From the NCBI GenBank assembly GCA_964529155.1, contig CAZGVV010000001.1, forward strand, positions 1 through 64,000: 64,000 nucleotides of DNA. Direction: 5' to 3'. A model generated the notes under the pieces. The model saw only the letters and a program-made list of their open reading frames with translations, made no database searches and was not told the DNA's origin. Positions 54,388 through 64,000 of this stretch are shown piece by piece. This DNA is from CAZGVV01 sp964529155 (lineage in GTDB: Bacteria; Pseudomonadota; Alphaproteobacteria; Rickettsiales; SXRF01). Made by a program: the position numbers and the translations under genes. Position 1 is the stretch's first letter, and the number at the start of each line of letters is the position of its first letter.

Positions 54388-54818
54388 TGTCGCCCAAGCG
54401 CCAGCGATTGGTGTTTGTCGGCGTAAGCATGGTAGCGCGTTGTGCGGCAGTATTGTTTACGTTATCAGCACTGCGGAGCAATATCGTATTTTTCTTTACC
54501 CCCACCGAATTTATTGCCCGTCACGATACTGCACGTGTGCGTATAGGTGGGTTAGTAAAAACTGAAAGCTTGCATCAGGAAAAAGGGGAAGTGAACTTTT
54601 TACTTACGGATAATAAAGTGGATGTGGCAGTGCATTTCCAGGGTATTCCGCCAGCCTTGTTTCGTGAAGGGCAGGGGGTAGTGGCAGAAGGACATCTTGT
54701 GGGTGAAATATTTGAAGCTAACCAGCTACTGGCAAAACATGATGAACGCTATATGCCCAAAGACGTGGCGGATAAATTAAAAGCCAGTGGTAAGTGGCGA
54801 GGCGAAGAAATCCCGTGA
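54387..54818 (+). CDS. ccmE: Cytochrome c maturation heme chaperone CcmE
   Basis: Periplasmic, membrane-anchored heme carrier. 143 residues: MSPKRQRLVFVGVSMV leads into an N-terminal helix, then an OB-fold with VRIGGLVKTESLHQEKGEVNFLLTDN and the covalent heme site His in LLAKHDERYMPKDVADKL. ATG 54387 overlaps the ccmD stop. A longer frame from 54345 is rejected. GTGA overlap with ccmF. Confidence 0.95.
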   Translation: MSPKRQRLVFVGVSMVARCAAVLFTLSALRSNIVFFFTPTEFIARHDTARVRIGGLVKTESLHQEKGEVNFLLTDNKVDVAVHFQGIPPALFREGQGVVAEGHLVGEIFEANQLLAKHDERYMPKDVADKLKASGKWRGEEIP

Positions 54819-56680
54819 TTCCAGAGATTGGATTATTTTGCCTGTTACTGGCATTGGGGCTCAGTGTCGTAACGGCGCTTTTTTTACCGTTTGCAGCACA
54901 GCGCTATGAAAGTGGCGCCATCATCATCACCTGTATGCGATTATGTGCATGCTTTACATTAGCGGCAATGGTGGCGCTGATAATAGCACGTGTACAATCA
55001 GATTTTTCGGTAGTGGTAGTGGCGGCGCATTCTAATCGCTCTTTACCATTATTATACAAAATTGTCGGTAGTTGGGGAGCCCATGAAGGCTCTATGGTGT
55101 TATGGGCCGTAGTGATGGCATGTTTTGGTGCGGTGCTTACATTGCGTGTATGCATTAATCCACCTTTGGTGCTGACGGCATTATGTGTGCATGCGGCGCT
55201 TTTAGCTGGGGCTTTAGCATTTATCGTATTCACGTCCAATCCCTTTCTTCGCCAGTTTCCGCTACCTTATGATGGCGCAACGCTTACTCCATTATTGCAG
55301 GATATAGCGCTTAGTATGCATCCGCCGATGTTGTATTTAGGGTATGTCGGTTTTTCTTTAGTATTTTCGCTGGGGATTGCAGGACTTTTAGTACATAAAA
55401 TCGATGCAGCTTGGGCAGATTTTGCCAGGCCATGGATTTTAGTGCCCTGGTGTGCGCTTACGATAGGCATTGGACTTGGTAGCTGGTGGGCATATCGCGT
55501 GCTTGGCTGGGGCGGCTTCTGGTTTTGGGACCCGGTAGAAAATGCATCGCTGTTACCATGGCTGGCAGGTACGGCACTTTTACATGCGAACAAAACCTTA
55601 GAACGACGCGGCATGCTTGGGCAATGGGTGGCTCTGCTTGCTGTTCTCACCTTTGCCATGAGTTTAATAGGTACTTTTTTGGTGCGTTCTGGACTGATTA
55701 CCTCGGTTCATAGTTTTGCCAGCGATCCGGCACGCGGTGTATATATTATTGTCTATTTTATCGTAACTGTTGGTGGAGCGCTGACGGTATTTGCTTTGCG
55801 GGGTGGAGTACAAAATGCGTTGCGCCCGAATCCCTTCTCCCGTGAGGGTATGATGCTCGTCAATAGCGTATTATTCACTGCCGCTTGTGCCACTGTGCTG
55901 CTTGGGACGCTCTATCCCATGGCAATGGAATGGCTAGGTCAACCTATATCGGTGGGGCCACCTTATTTTAATATTACCGTATTGCCTGTACTTGCACTGG
56001 CTATCTTGCTGGGTGGAGTAGCTACGCGAATTGCATGGGGAAAAGCAGATGCTAAACACGTGCTATATGCATTGAAGATGCCCGCTATAGCTGCAATCAC
56101 AGCGCTCTTTATTACACTTGCCATAACGAGCCATTTTTCGGCGGTAGCTGCGCTGGGGATGGGGCTTGCAGTATGGATGATTACAAGCGTATTTCCATTG
56201 CGTCGCGCGCATCTCGGCGTTGCACTGGCACATGGGGGCGCAGGAATTGTTGTGTTGGGTATTGTCGGGGCAGGATTATGGCAGGTGGAAGTGCAGTCGA
56301 CACTTAAGCCTGGCGATGCGCTGACTATCGGACCCTATGTTGCAACATATGATAACACCACAGTTACATCGCATGAAAATTATCTTACCCAAGCAGTGCA
56401 GTTGCGCCTGCAGGATAAGCGTGGCATGGTAGTTGGTGCGCTTTCCCCGGAACGCCGTACTTATGCTGTCAGTAATGAACAGGTCAATACACCCGCTATA
56501 CTTCCACGTCTGTGGGGTGATATCTATGCCGTGGCGAATGTTGCAGCCGGTGAAAAAGGAAATGCCATGACCATTACTTTACGTCTGGAGCCACTCATTT
56601 ATGCATTATGGGCAGGGTGTATAATCATGGCGGCGGGTGGAGTATTCGCCATAATTAATCGCAGGAGAATTTCCTTATGA
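54815..56680 (+). CDS. ccmF: Cytochrome c heme lyase subunit CcmF
   Basis: Polytopic heme lyase that ligates heme to apocytochrome. 621 residues; the WWD signature GWGGFWFWDPVENASLLPWL, SWGAHEGSMVLW and the conserved histidines in LHANKTLERR and ITSVHSFASDP are present. It begins with GTG at 54815, giving the standard VIPEIG start and a 4-base overlap with ccmE. Overlaps ccmG by 4 bases. Confidence 0.96.
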   Translation: MIPEIGLFCLLLALGLSVVTALFLPFAAQRYESGAIIITCMRLCACFTLAAMVALIIARVQSDFSVVVVAAHSNRSLPLLYKIVGSWGAHEGSMVLWAVVMACFGAVLTLRVCINPPLVLTALCVHAALLAGALAFIVFTSNPFLRQFPLPYDGATLTPLLQDIALSMHPPMLYLGYVGFSLVFSLGIAGLLVHKIDAAWADFARPWILVPWCALTIGIGLGSWWAYRVLGWGGFWFWDPVENASLLPWLAGTALLHANKTLERRGMLGQWVALLAVLTFAMSLIGTFLVRSGLITSVHSFASDPARGVYIIVYFIVTVGGALTVFALRGGVQNALRPNPFSREGMMLVNSVLFTAACATVLLGTLYPMAMEWLGQPISVGPPYFNITVLPVLALAILLGGVATRIAWGKADAKHVLYALKMPAIAAITALFITLAITSHFSAVAALGMGLAVWMITSVFPLRRAHLGVALAHGGAGIVVLGIVGAGLWQVEVQSTLKPGDALTIGPYVATYDNTTVTSHENYLTQAVQLRLQDKRGMVVGALSPERRTYAVSNEQVNTPAILPRLWGDIYAVANVAAGEKGNAMTITLRLEPLIYALWAGCIIMAAGGVFAIINRRRISL

Positions 56681-57243
56681 AGCAGGTGTTGAAACGCATT
56701 CCTATGCGGGCAATTCCCTTGTTGATTGCGGTGGGAATTGGGTTTTGGCTGGTATTAGTGTTATTATTGCCTAGCCGTCACACGCACTCTCCGCTTATTG
56801 GCAAGCCTATGCCGCAATTTATGTTGCCGCGCTTAAATGAACCACACCAGTTACTGATGCCAAATTCCTGGGCAGGGCAGGTGGCGGTAGTCAATGTATT
56901 TGCCTCCTGGTGCCAGCCATGTAAGGCCGAGCACCCGCTATTAATGCAGTTGGCGCGTGAAAATGGTGTTCGATTATACGGTATTGCATGGCGCGATAAA
57001 CCTGAGCAGGTGAGCGCGTATTTGCAAGCATCAGGAAATCCTTTCCAAATTGTAGCCGTGGACCAAATGCCAGTAACTACGATTCCACTGGGTATTCTTG
57101 GTGTTCCTACGACCTATGCGATTGATTCTCAGGGAATTATTCGGGGAAAATGGGATATGCCGCTTTCAACAGAAATCATTCAACGTGAATTGCTGCCACT
57201 ATTGCAGCAACTGCAAGCCGGGGTGACACATGCGTCTCCCTAA
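56677..57243 (+). CDS. ccmG: Thiol:disulfide interchange protein CcmG/DsbE
   Basis: Membrane-tethered periplasmic thioredoxin that reduces apocytochrome cysteines. 188 residues: N-terminal helix, PLIGKPMPQFMLPRL, active site FASWCQPCKAEHPLL, and GVPTTYAIDSQGIIRGK (cis-Pro loop). It overlaps ccmF by 4 and ccmH by 14 bases. Confidence 0.95.
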   Translation: MKQVLKRIPMRAIPLLIAVGIGFWLVLVLLLPSRHTHSPLIGKPMPQFMLPRLNEPHQLLMPNSWAGQVAVVNVFASWCQPCKAEHPLLMQLARENGVRLYGIAWRDKPEQVSAYLQASGNPFQIVAVDQMPVTTIPLGILGVPTTYAIDSQGIIRGKWDMPLSTEIIQRELLPLLQQLQAGVTHASP

Positions 57244-57625
57244 CATATTTCGTAATAAATTCATGTATATTCCATTGGCTTTGCTTTTAATTGCAAGCGC
57301 TCCGTTAACAGAGCATCAGGAAATACGGGCACGCGCGTTATTTCATGGATTACGTTGCGTGGTATGCGAAGGTCAATCCGTAGCAGATTCGCCAGCAGAA
57401 GTAGCTGTAGATATTCGTAACATGGTGCGGGAGCATATCGCTAAAGGGGAAAGCGATGTGCAAATCAAGCAACAATTAGTGGCTGTTTATGGCCCACGGG
57501 TATTGATGCGTCCTGTATTTTCGCTTTCCACTGCCATCCTATGGCTTGCTCCATTAATTAGTATTATTTTAGGAGTGGTTATTATCTTTGCCTATTACGC
57601 ATCGGCGCGAGCAGGAAGAAAATAA
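57230..57625 (+). CDS. ccmH: Cytochrome c maturation protein CcmH
   Basis: Thiol-oxidoreductase with the hallmark LRCVVCEGQSVADS (LRCxxC), a signal/anchor at the N-terminus and a C-terminal helix (ILWLAPLISIILGVVIIFAYY). 131 residues, typical of the short form where CcmI is encoded separately. One-base overlap with ccmI. Confidence 0.95.
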   Translation: MRLPNIFRNKFMYIPLALLLIASAPLTEHQEIRARALFHGLRCVVCEGQSVADSPAEVAVDIRNMVREHIAKGESDVQIKQQLVAVYGPRVLMRPVFSLSTAILWLAPLISIILGVVIIFAYYASARAGRK

Positions 57626-58236
57626 TGCTTTTATTAATTACAGCGTTTATAGCGCTTGCTGCACTTGTTATAGCCAGCATCTGCTATGCAGGGAGAAATA
57701 CACCAAAATTATCTTATTTGTCGGTGATTGGTGTGCTGGGGCTGGCGGGTGGTTTTTACTCATATTTAGGGGCTCCCGGCTTGCTACCCATATTAAAAGA
57801 TTGGCATGAACAGCATGATGCAAATGCCGAGAATATTATTTTGTATTCTAATGCACTCAAATCACGCCCGGATGATTGGAAATTATGGGCCGCCTTAGGC
57901 CAAGCCTATATGGAAGAACATGCTTTTCCTCAAAGTGCAGATGCTTACAAGCATGCAGTTATCCTATCACGCGGTAATTCAGATTTAATTTTACAATACA
58001 ACAAGGCGTTGATTTTTGAAGCGGGTGGTATTGTATCAAAAAACGTAAAGCAGGGCTTGGAGGTGGTATTGCTACAGGATAAAACCAATCTTGAAGCACG
58101 CTATTTCTTGGCATTATGGAATTTACAGAACGGCAATAATCACATTGCTATGCGTGAAATGAAATCAATTTATCATGCACTGCCAGACAATGCGCCGCTA
58201 AAGCACGTAATGGACAGGCAAATTGGTCGAGAATAA
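57625..58236 (+). CDS. ccmI: Cytochrome c maturation protein CcmI (short, TPR)
   Basis: Apocytochrome chaperone. 203 residues: two N-terminal helices, then TPR-like repeats (PDDWKLWAALGQAYMEEHAFPQSADAYKHAVILS, NLEARYFLALWNLQNGNN). It is shorter than the usual 300-400 residues, lacking most of the periplasmic C-terminus. Last of the ccmD-I run. Bases 58237-58394 after it hold no gene and no clear terminator. Confidence 0.85.
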   Translation: MLLLITAFIALAALVIASICYAGRNTPKLSYLSVIGVLGLAGGFYSYLGAPGLLPILKDWHEQHDANAENIILYSNALKSRPDDWKLWAALGQAYMEEHAFPQSADAYKHAVILSRGNSDLILQYNKALIFEAGGIVSKNVKQGLEVVLLQDKTNLEARYFLALWNLQNGNNHIAMREMKSIYHALPDNAPLKHVMDRQIGRE

Positions 58237-58394
58237 GCCGGCGGCTTAACATACGAAAGGCCAGGAATGATCACCTGAATCCAGCCGGTAGGCCAAATGG
58301 ACAAGTATCAATTCCTAGCCTCCTATTTACAATATAAAGCACCGCATAAACATACGATAACATTATAAACAGGATAGCATAAAAAAACCGTAAA

Positions 58395-61300
58395 TTATGC
58401 CCGCAGTGAGGCCGATGTCTCATCCGATAAAGGTTGAGCTAGCCGATCAATCATTTCCTTCGGGCATACCTGCCAAAACTTCCGTCGTTCCCACTCCCAG
58501 CCTGCTAAAATATAATCCGCCAGCGGTGATGCGGTTTCGCGGTAATGGGACATGATAAGTGTTTTTAATTCTTGTTCCCAATGTTCGGAGGAAATGCGTT
58601 GGTAAATAATCGTCTCGCTATTTACCCGGGATTCGAAATGATTATGCGTATCATAAACATATGCCATACCCCCGGTCATGCCTGCAGCAAAATTGTGGCC
58701 TACTTCCCCCAATATTACCGCCGTGCCACCGGTCATGTATTCACAGCCATTAGAGCCACAGCCTTCGATCACTGCCGTAGCGCCGGAATTGCGTACGGCA
58801 AAGCGCTCGCCAGCTTGACCAGAAGCAAAGAGTTGGCCAGAAGTAGCACCGTAAAGCACAGTATTGCCGATAATGGTATTATCTTGCGGCACTAAATTGC
58901 TGGAAGGCCGTGGGCGCAATATCAATGTTCCACCGCAAAGGCCTTTGCCGACATAATCATTGGCATCGCCTAATAATTCAATACGAACGCCGCGCACCAG
59001 GAAAGCACCCAGCGATTGCCCCGCTGAACCGCGTAAACGTAGGGTAATATGGTCGGTGGCTAGTGTTTCAGGCAGGTAATTACGAACAATCATGGATGAA
59101 AGCCGTGTGCCAACCGCACGCATAGTATTATGCACCGTATAACCTAATTGAATTTTTTCTCCGCGTGATAAGGCTGATTCCGCGTCAGCAATCATTTGCT
59201 GGTCTAAGGTATCAGGAACTTCATTGCGGCCTTTCAGTGTACAATAATGTGGGTGTGTACCAGGGTCGGCTTGCGCAAGAAGCGCATTTAAATCAAGGTC
59301 TACCACATCTTCACCACCACGATTAACCTGATGAAGTAAATCCGTGCGGCCAATGATCTCTTGGATACTCCGCATCCCAAGTTGTGCCAGAATTTCGCGC
59401 ACTTCCTCCGCAATGAAGCTCATTAAATTAATGACTTTTTCTACGGTCCCCTCAAATTTTGCACGCAGCGCCGGGGCTTGGGTGGTAATGCCTACAGGAC
59501 AGGTATTGCTGTGGCATTGTCGAACCATAAGGCATCCCATAGCAACCAGAGCGGCGGTCCCCAATGCAAATTCTTCAGCGCCTAGCATGGCGGCAATGAC
59601 GATATCCCGTCCTGTTTTAAGCCCGCCGTCTGTTTGGAGACGCACGCGATGGCGTAGGCGGTTGAGGGTAAGGACTTGATGTGCTTCAGCCAGCCCGATT
59701 TCCCAAGGCACACCTGCATGCTTAATACTACTCCATGGACTGGCGCCAGTTCCGCCCGAATGCCCAGCGATGACGATTTTATCGGCCATGGCTTTGGCAA
59801 CACCGGCTGCAATTGTCCCGATACCGGATTGAGCGACTAATTTGACAGAAACCAGTGCTTCCGGATTAGCCTGTTTTAAATCGTAAATAAGCTGCGCCAA
59901 ATCTTCGATGGAATAAATATCATGGTGCGGAGGGGGTGAAATGAGCGATACCCCAGGCGTTGCATGACGTAAACGTGCAATCTCAGTCGTTACTTTAAAG
60001 GCAGGAAGCTGGCCGCCTTCACCGGGCTTTGCGCCTTGGGCTACTTTTATTTGCAGTTCATGTGCGCTATTAAGGTATTCCGCCGTTACCCCAAAGCGCG
60101 CGGAAGCAATTTGTTTGATTGTGGAATTGGCATTATCGCCATTCGCACGCGGTTTGTAGCGCTCTGCACCTTCACCGCCTTCGCCGGAATTGCTGGCTGC
60201 ACCAATACGGTTCATCGCAATAGCCAGCACTTCATGTGCTTCGGGAGAAAGCGCACCCAGTGACATGGCGGGCGCGACAAAACGTTTGCGAATTTCCGTG
60301 ATGGATTCCACCTGGTCTATTGCGATAGGTGCATGTGAAGCCCGGAAGTCTAATAAATCACGCAGATGAATGGCGGGCTGAGCATGAATCGACTCACTGT
60401 ATTTTTTGAATGTCTGATAAGCTCCGCTGGCAGTAGCGATTTGCAACAAGTGTATGGCTTCACCTTGCCAGCCATGCCGTTCTTCTCGTGCTCGTAATCG
60501 GTAAAAACCACCCATAGGAAGTGACTCAATGTTACGGCTAAATGCCCGAGCATGTAGGGTACGTGCACGCAGTTCTAAACCGGCCAGACCAATGCCTGAG
60601 ATGCGTGAGCGCAGACCCGGAAAAAATTCAGCTACTAATGCGCGTGATAAGCCCAGTGCTTCAAAATTCAGACCACCCCGATATGAACTCACTACAGAAA
60701 TACCCATTTTCGACATGATTTTAAGCAAGCCCTGGTTCATTGCTTCACGAAAATTATCAAGCGCGGCTTCCAGCGAGAGTGAAGACAATAAACCGCGTGC
60801 ATGCCGATCAGTAATCGTTGCTTCCGCAAGTGCAGGATAAACAACGGTTGCGCCTGAGCCAATCAACACGGCCAGTGCATGAACATCAGCGCATTCAGCG
60901 GTTCTAACAAGGATAGACACTTTTTTGCGTAATTTCTTGCGAACTAAATGGGTCTGTACAGCAGAAACTGCTAAAATCATCGGTATGGCGGCATGTTTTT
61001 CATCCACACCTTCATCCGATAATAATAAAAATGTGCGTCCTGCACGTGTCGCTGCCTCTGCTTCACTTACGATGCGTTCTAAGCCGCGCCGTAAAGCGTT
61101 TCCTTCGGCATGTGCATCAAATAATGTGGCGATTTCTGTAATACGCTTGGAGAAGTGATTGCGGATGGCCTGCATTTCTTCTCCAAGCAAAACCGGCGTT
61201 TCCGCGAGTAATATTTGGCTATGGGAGTCATCAAGTGAAAGATAATTTCCATCATTGCCAAAGCGTGTAATCAGGCTCATTACGCGCCGTTCACGTAAAG

Positions 61301-62912
61301 GATCGATGGGGGGATTAGTTACCTGGCTAAAATTTTGGCGGAAAAAATGATGGAAAGGGCGGTATTGGTTGGAAAGCACTGCAATTGGTGTATCGTCACC
61401 CATGGAGCCAAGTGCTTCTTTGCCGGTTTCCGCCATGGGGTGGAGAATATTTTCGATTTCCTCCATCGTGTAACCCACCGCAAGCTGGCGTTTACGCAAT
61501 TCTTCGGCGGATAAAGTGCGGGGGATAGTCGCGCGGGCTTTTTGCACAACATCTTTTAGCGGAATGATTTTCTCAACCCAATCGCCATAAGGATGCTCTT
61601 CTGCCAGATAATCCTTTAATGCGCCATCTTTGTATAATTTTCCATTGGGCAGATGTACGCCGATAATATCTCCTGGCCCAAGCCTGCCACGTTCTGCGAT
61701 ATTTGCATCCGGTACATGCACCATGCCACTTTCGGACGCGCAAATTAGCATCCCGTCTTTTGTGATGGTGTAGCGCATGGGGCGCAGGCCATTGCGGTCC
61801 ATGCCGGCAATAACCCACTCACCATCCGTTGCGGCGATTGCTGCCGGACCGTCCCATGGTTCGGATACGTTATTACAAAATGAGAATAGGTCCTTATGTG
61901 CTTGTGGTAGATCGCTCAACATGCTCCAGGCCGGTGGAATAAGAATAAGTTTAGCAAGAGGCAACGCACGCCCTGCGCGGGTAAGAATTTCCATTACTGA
62001 ATCGAGTGCGCCGGTGTCTGATGTGTTGTCAGGGATGACCGGTAAAAGGTCGTTGATATAGCCTTCAAATGCTGTGCAGTGAAACGTGGCTTCATGGCTG
62101 CGCATGAAATTTATATTGCCCTTTAGCGTATTCACTTCACCATTATGTGCAATAATACGAAATGGTTGCGCTAAGTGCCATGCGGGGGCGGTATTGGTAG
62201 AAAAACGTTGATGAAATACGGCAAAGTTGGAGGAAAACCGTTCATCCAGCAAATCAGGATAAAAGGCGGTGAGTTGTTCAGCCTTAAACAGGCCTTTGTA
62301 AATAATAGAGCGGCTGGAAAGGGAACAAATATAAAAATCAGTAATTGCAGCAGCGCGCACGGCATTTTCAATCCGTTTTCGAATAAAAAATAATTCGCGC
62401 TCAAACTGCGCTTCATCCATTTCCGGCTTACCTGCGATCAGAATCTGCTCAATTTCCGGGCGGGATTCATTGGCAACATCCCCAATAACCCCGGATACTA
62501 CCGGAACTTGTCGCCAACCATAAATGCTGAAACCTAACCGCAATATCTCCGCCTCAACTATAGAGCGGCAGGAATCCTGGGCTGTAAAATTTTTCTTAGG
62601 TAAAAATACCATGCCTACGGCAAGCCGGTTTGAAAGCACGCGTTTCCCGATGCCCTCTACATGCGAGGCAAAGAAAGCGAATGGTAATTGCAGATGAATG
62701 CCTGCGCCATCTCCTGTTTTCCCATCCGCATCCACGGCGCCCCGATGCCACATGGATTTGAGGCCTTCAATACCTTTTTCAACAATTTCCCGGCGAGGCT
62801 TGCCATCAATAGCCGCAATCAGCCCCACGCCGCACGCATCGTGTTCATCGGTCGAATTGTATAGGCCATGTTCGGCAAGATATAAGGCGCGTGCAGGCCA
62901 GTCATTTATCAT
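58395..62912 (-). CDS. gltB: Glutamate synthase large subunit
   Basis: Transfers the glutamine amide to 2-oxoglutarate with electrons from GltD. 1505 residues. The glutaminase nucleophile is the Cys in STDEHDACGVGLI after a propeptide of about 25 residues; FMN domain PPPHHDIYSIEDLAQLIYDLK, AGHSGGTGASPWSSIKHAG, and the 3Fe-4S cysteines in CLMVRQCHSNTCPVGITTQ, then the GXGXG repeat domain (GGTLILRP). The start is ATG 62912, overlapping the gltD stop (ATGA); a longer frame to 62987 is out of family. Confidence 0.98.
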   Translation of the reverse strand: MINDWPARALYLAEHGLYNSTDEHDACGVGLIAAIDGKPRREIVEKGIEGLKSMWHRGAVDADGKTGDGAGIHLQLPFAFFASHVEGIGKRVLSNRLAVGMVFLPKKNFTAQDSCRSIVEAEILRLGFSIYGWRQVPVVSGVIGDVANESRPEIEQILIAGKPEMDEAQFERELFFIRKRIENAVRAAAITDFYICSLSSRSIIYKGLFKAEQLTAFYPDLLDERFSSNFAVFHQRFSTNTAPAWHLAQPFRIIAHNGEVNTLKGNINFMRSHEATFHCTAFEGYINDLLPVIPDNTSDTGALDSVMEILTRAGRALPLAKLILIPPAWSMLSDLPQAHKDLFSFCNNVSEPWDGPAAIAATDGEWVIAGMDRNGLRPMRYTITKDGMLICASESGMVHVPDANIAERGRLGPGDIIGVHLPNGKLYKDGALKDYLAEEHPYGDWVEKIIPLKDVVQKARATIPRTLSAEELRKRQLAVGYTMEEIENILHPMAETGKEALGSMGDDTPIAVLSNQYRPFHHFFRQNFSQVTNPPIDPLRERRVMSLITRFGNDGNYLSLDDSHSQILLAETPVLLGEEMQAIRNHFSKRITEIATLFDAHAEGNALRRGLERIVSEAEAATRAGRTFLLLSDEGVDEKHAAIPMILAVSAVQTHLVRKKLRKKVSILVRTAECADVHALAVLIGSGATVVYPALAEATITDRHARGLLSSLSLEAALDNFREAMNQGLLKIMSKMGISVVSSYRGGLNFEALGLSRALVAEFFPGLRSRISGIGLAGLELRARTLHARAFSRNIESLPMGGFYRLRAREERHGWQGEAIHLLQIATASGAYQTFKKYSESIHAQPAIHLRDLLDFRASHAPIAIDQVESITEIRKRFVAPAMSLGALSPEAHEVLAIAMNRIGAASNSGEGGEGAERYKPRANGDNANSTIKQIASARFGVTAEYLNSAHELQIKVAQGAKPGEGGQLPAFKVTTEIARLRHATPGVSLISPPPHHDIYSIEDLAQLIYDLKQANPEALVSVKLVAQSGIGTIAAGVAKAMADKIVIAGHSGGTGASPWSSIKHAGVPWEIGLAEAHQVLTLNRLRHRVRLQTDGGLKTGRDIVIAAMLGAEEFALGTAALVAMGCLMVRQCHSNTCPVGITTQAPALRAKFEGTVEKVINLMSFIAEEVREILAQLGMRSIQEIIGRTDLLHQVNRGGEDVVDLDLNALLAQADPGTHPHYCTLKGRNEVPDTLDQQMIADAESALSRGEKIQLGYTVHNTMRAVGTRLSSMIVRNYLPETLATDHITLRLRGSAGQSLGAFLVRGVRIELLGDANDYVGKGLCGGTLILRPRPSSNLVPQDNTIIGNTVLYGATSGQLFASGQAGERFAVRNSGATAVIEGCGSNGCEYMTGGTAVILGEVGHNFAAGMTGGMAYVYDTHNHFESRVNSETIIYQRISSEHWEQELKTLIMSHYRETASPLADYILAGWEWERRKFWQVCPKEMIDRLAQPLSDETSASLRA

Positions 62913-64000
62913 GCGGCAACCTTTGCTTGCATATGAAGATAGCGTTGAATTGCTGCAGCTGCTTCGCGGCCATCGCGGATTGCCCATACTACTAATGATG
63001 CGCCGCGTACAATGTCGCCAGCGGCGAATACCCCCGGCAGCGTGGTCATAAGGGTGAGGGGATCTGCTTCTAATGTGCCATTACTGGAAGTGCGAAGGCC
63101 TGGCTCATTAAACATGCCGGGCAAAGGCTCCGGGTCAAAGCCCAAGGCTTTAATCACCAAATCCGCCTCCAGCATATTCGTTGCGCCTTCAATAGGAGCA
63201 ATGCCCTGGCGTTGGCCGCTTTCGGTAGAGAGCAAGCGCATTCGTTGTACTAAAACCCGGGACACAACGCCATCGCCAGCAAAAGCACGAGGCACGGAAA
63301 GCCATTCAAATGTGACGCCTTCTTCTTCCGCATGCTTCACCTCACGTGCGCTGCCTGGCATATTGGAGCGGTCACGGCGATATAAGCAGGTAACGGAAGT
63401 AGCGCCTTGGCGAACGGCGGTACGCACGCAATCCATCGCTGTATCGCCACCGCCAATGACAACAACCCGTTTTCCTGCGGCGTGCAAATCTGGCCGGTTT
63501 TCAGGTTTGTCGCCCAAATTGTTACGGTTACTGGCAGTTAAGTAATCCAGGGCGGGCACAATATTGCCAAGGCTCATATCAGGAATGTCTAACTCACGGG
63601 ATTTATACACACCTGTAGCAATCAGCACGGCATCATGGCGCTGGCGAATTTCCTGGAAGCTGACGTCGCGTCCTACGGCCGTATTCAAATGAAAGTTAAT
63701 CCCGCCATCTCTCAGCAATGCATCACGCCTAAGCACCACTTGTTTATCTAATTTGAAATTAGGTATGCCGTAAATCATCAGCCCACCGCTGCGATCATAG
63801 CGGTCATAAATATGTACAGCATGTCCTTGTCGGCGTAATGCATCGGCAGCGGCAAGCCCGGCAGGACCAGCGCCGATAATACCAATGCTTTGACCTGATT
63901 CCCGATCGATTGTAATAGGTTTTACCCACCCATTAGCAAACGCGTTTTCGGTAATATGCTTTTCTATCGTGCCGATGGTGATGGCGCCAAAACCGCGATC
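62909..64000 (-). CDS. gltD: Glutamate synthase small subunit (partial, start beyond window)
   Basis: The frame runs to the window edge. Reading from the edge: FGAITIGTIEKHITE, SIGIIGAGPAGLAAADALRRQGH (FAD motif), GGLMIYGIPNFKLDK, then VVVIGGGDTAMDCVRTAVRQGA (NADPH motif), CLYRRDRSNMPGSAREVKHA and PGVFAAGDIVRGASLVVWAIRDGR. The N-terminal 4Fe-4S cysteines lie outside. It precedes gltB in the operon, an order that differs from E. coli gltB-gltD. Confidence 0.96.
   Translation of the reverse strand, partial: DRGFGAITIGTIEKHITENAFANGWVKPITIDRESGQSIGIIGAGPAGLAAADALRRQGHAVHIYDRYDRSGGLMIYGIPNFKLDKQVVLRRDALLRDGGINFHLNTAVGRDVSFQEIRQRHDAVLIATGVYKSRELDIPDMSLGNIVPALDYLTASNRNNLGDKPENRPDLHAAGKRVVVIGGGDTAMDCVRTAVRQGATSVTCLYRRDRSNMPGSAREVKHAEEEGVTFEWLSVPRAFAGDGVVSRVLVQRMRLLSTESGQRQGIAPIEGATNMLEADLVIKALGFDPEPLPGMFNEPGLRTSSNGTLEADPLTLMTTLPGVFAAGDIVRGASLVVWAIRDGREAAAAIQRYLHMQAKVAA

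Noticed and set aside
1..64000. CRISPR arrays, rRNA genes or complete insertion sequences
   Set aside because: No regularly spaced repeats, rRNA landmarks or transposase genes were seen anywhere in the window.

Overview
The window is chromosomal DNA from an alphaproteobacterium, most likely a draft or metagenome assembly: five runs of N interrupt genes, and at three of them the reading frame is lost. The best phylogenetic hints are a Rickettsia-type long isocitrate dehydrogenase, an FYDLN-acid (TIGR02300) protein restricted to Alphaproteobacteria, an ISC operon with two tandem cysteine desulfurases, and a P-type type IV secretion system (T4SS) split into blocks with three VirB6 paralogues, all familiar from Rickettsiales. 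Unlike the classic reduced Rickettsia, it keeps gltB/gltD, cysE, nadA and pyrF, so a less reduced, early-branching or environmental relative is my inference; no species can be named.

Layout. 1-7150: recA, an isoaspartyl peptidase/asparaginase, a small membrane protein, alaS, a small orphan with a possible clamp-binding tail, and icd. 7410-10090: tRNA-Val(CAC) followed by a decayed integrative element: a C-terminal scrap of a P4-type integrase, an intact orphan of 423 codons, and an N-terminal tyrosine-recombinase pseudogene with an in-frame amber codon. 10141-22697: housekeeping genes (single-domain response regulator, coaD, gyrA, pyrF, grpE, ftsX, ydcF-like, plsC, rph, rdgB, yceI) mixed with small secreted proteins and a long palindromic repeat at about 12450-12592. 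22836-27007: three unusual genes: a 703-residue AT-rich coiled-coil protein, a protein with a degenerate EAL domain, and a translationally coupled prepilin-peptidase-like protein that lacks the catalytic aspartates. 27042-29759: glmS and a bactofilin.

29986-36854 carries virB3-virB4-virB6-virB6-virB6; virB8-virB9, transcribed with gpsA and nadA, lies at 50656-54155 on the other strand. Between them (37687-47047) is a cysteine and Fe-S cluster assembly region: cysE, two orphans (one an apparent YdcF-like plus DdrB/ParB-like fusion), a NifS-like desulfurase, iscS, a small orphan, iscU, iscA, a lipoprotein, hscB, hscA and fdx. CysE makes O-acetylserine for cysteine, the desulfurases remove its sulfur, IscU/IscA/HscBA/Fdx build and transfer clusters, and NadA, GltB/GltD and ferredoxin are clients. 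Cytochrome c maturation genes ccmD-ccmE-ccmF-ccmG-ccmH-ccmI (54229-58236) form a tightly overlapping run. The window ends with gltB and a partial gltD.

Most likely to repay a second look: the fusion protein at 38438, the coiled-coil/degenerate EAL/pseudo-prepilin-peptidase trio at 22836-27007, the unexplained small genes inside the ISC operon, and the orphan in the tRNA-Val island. Nothing was computed; all family calls are by eye.
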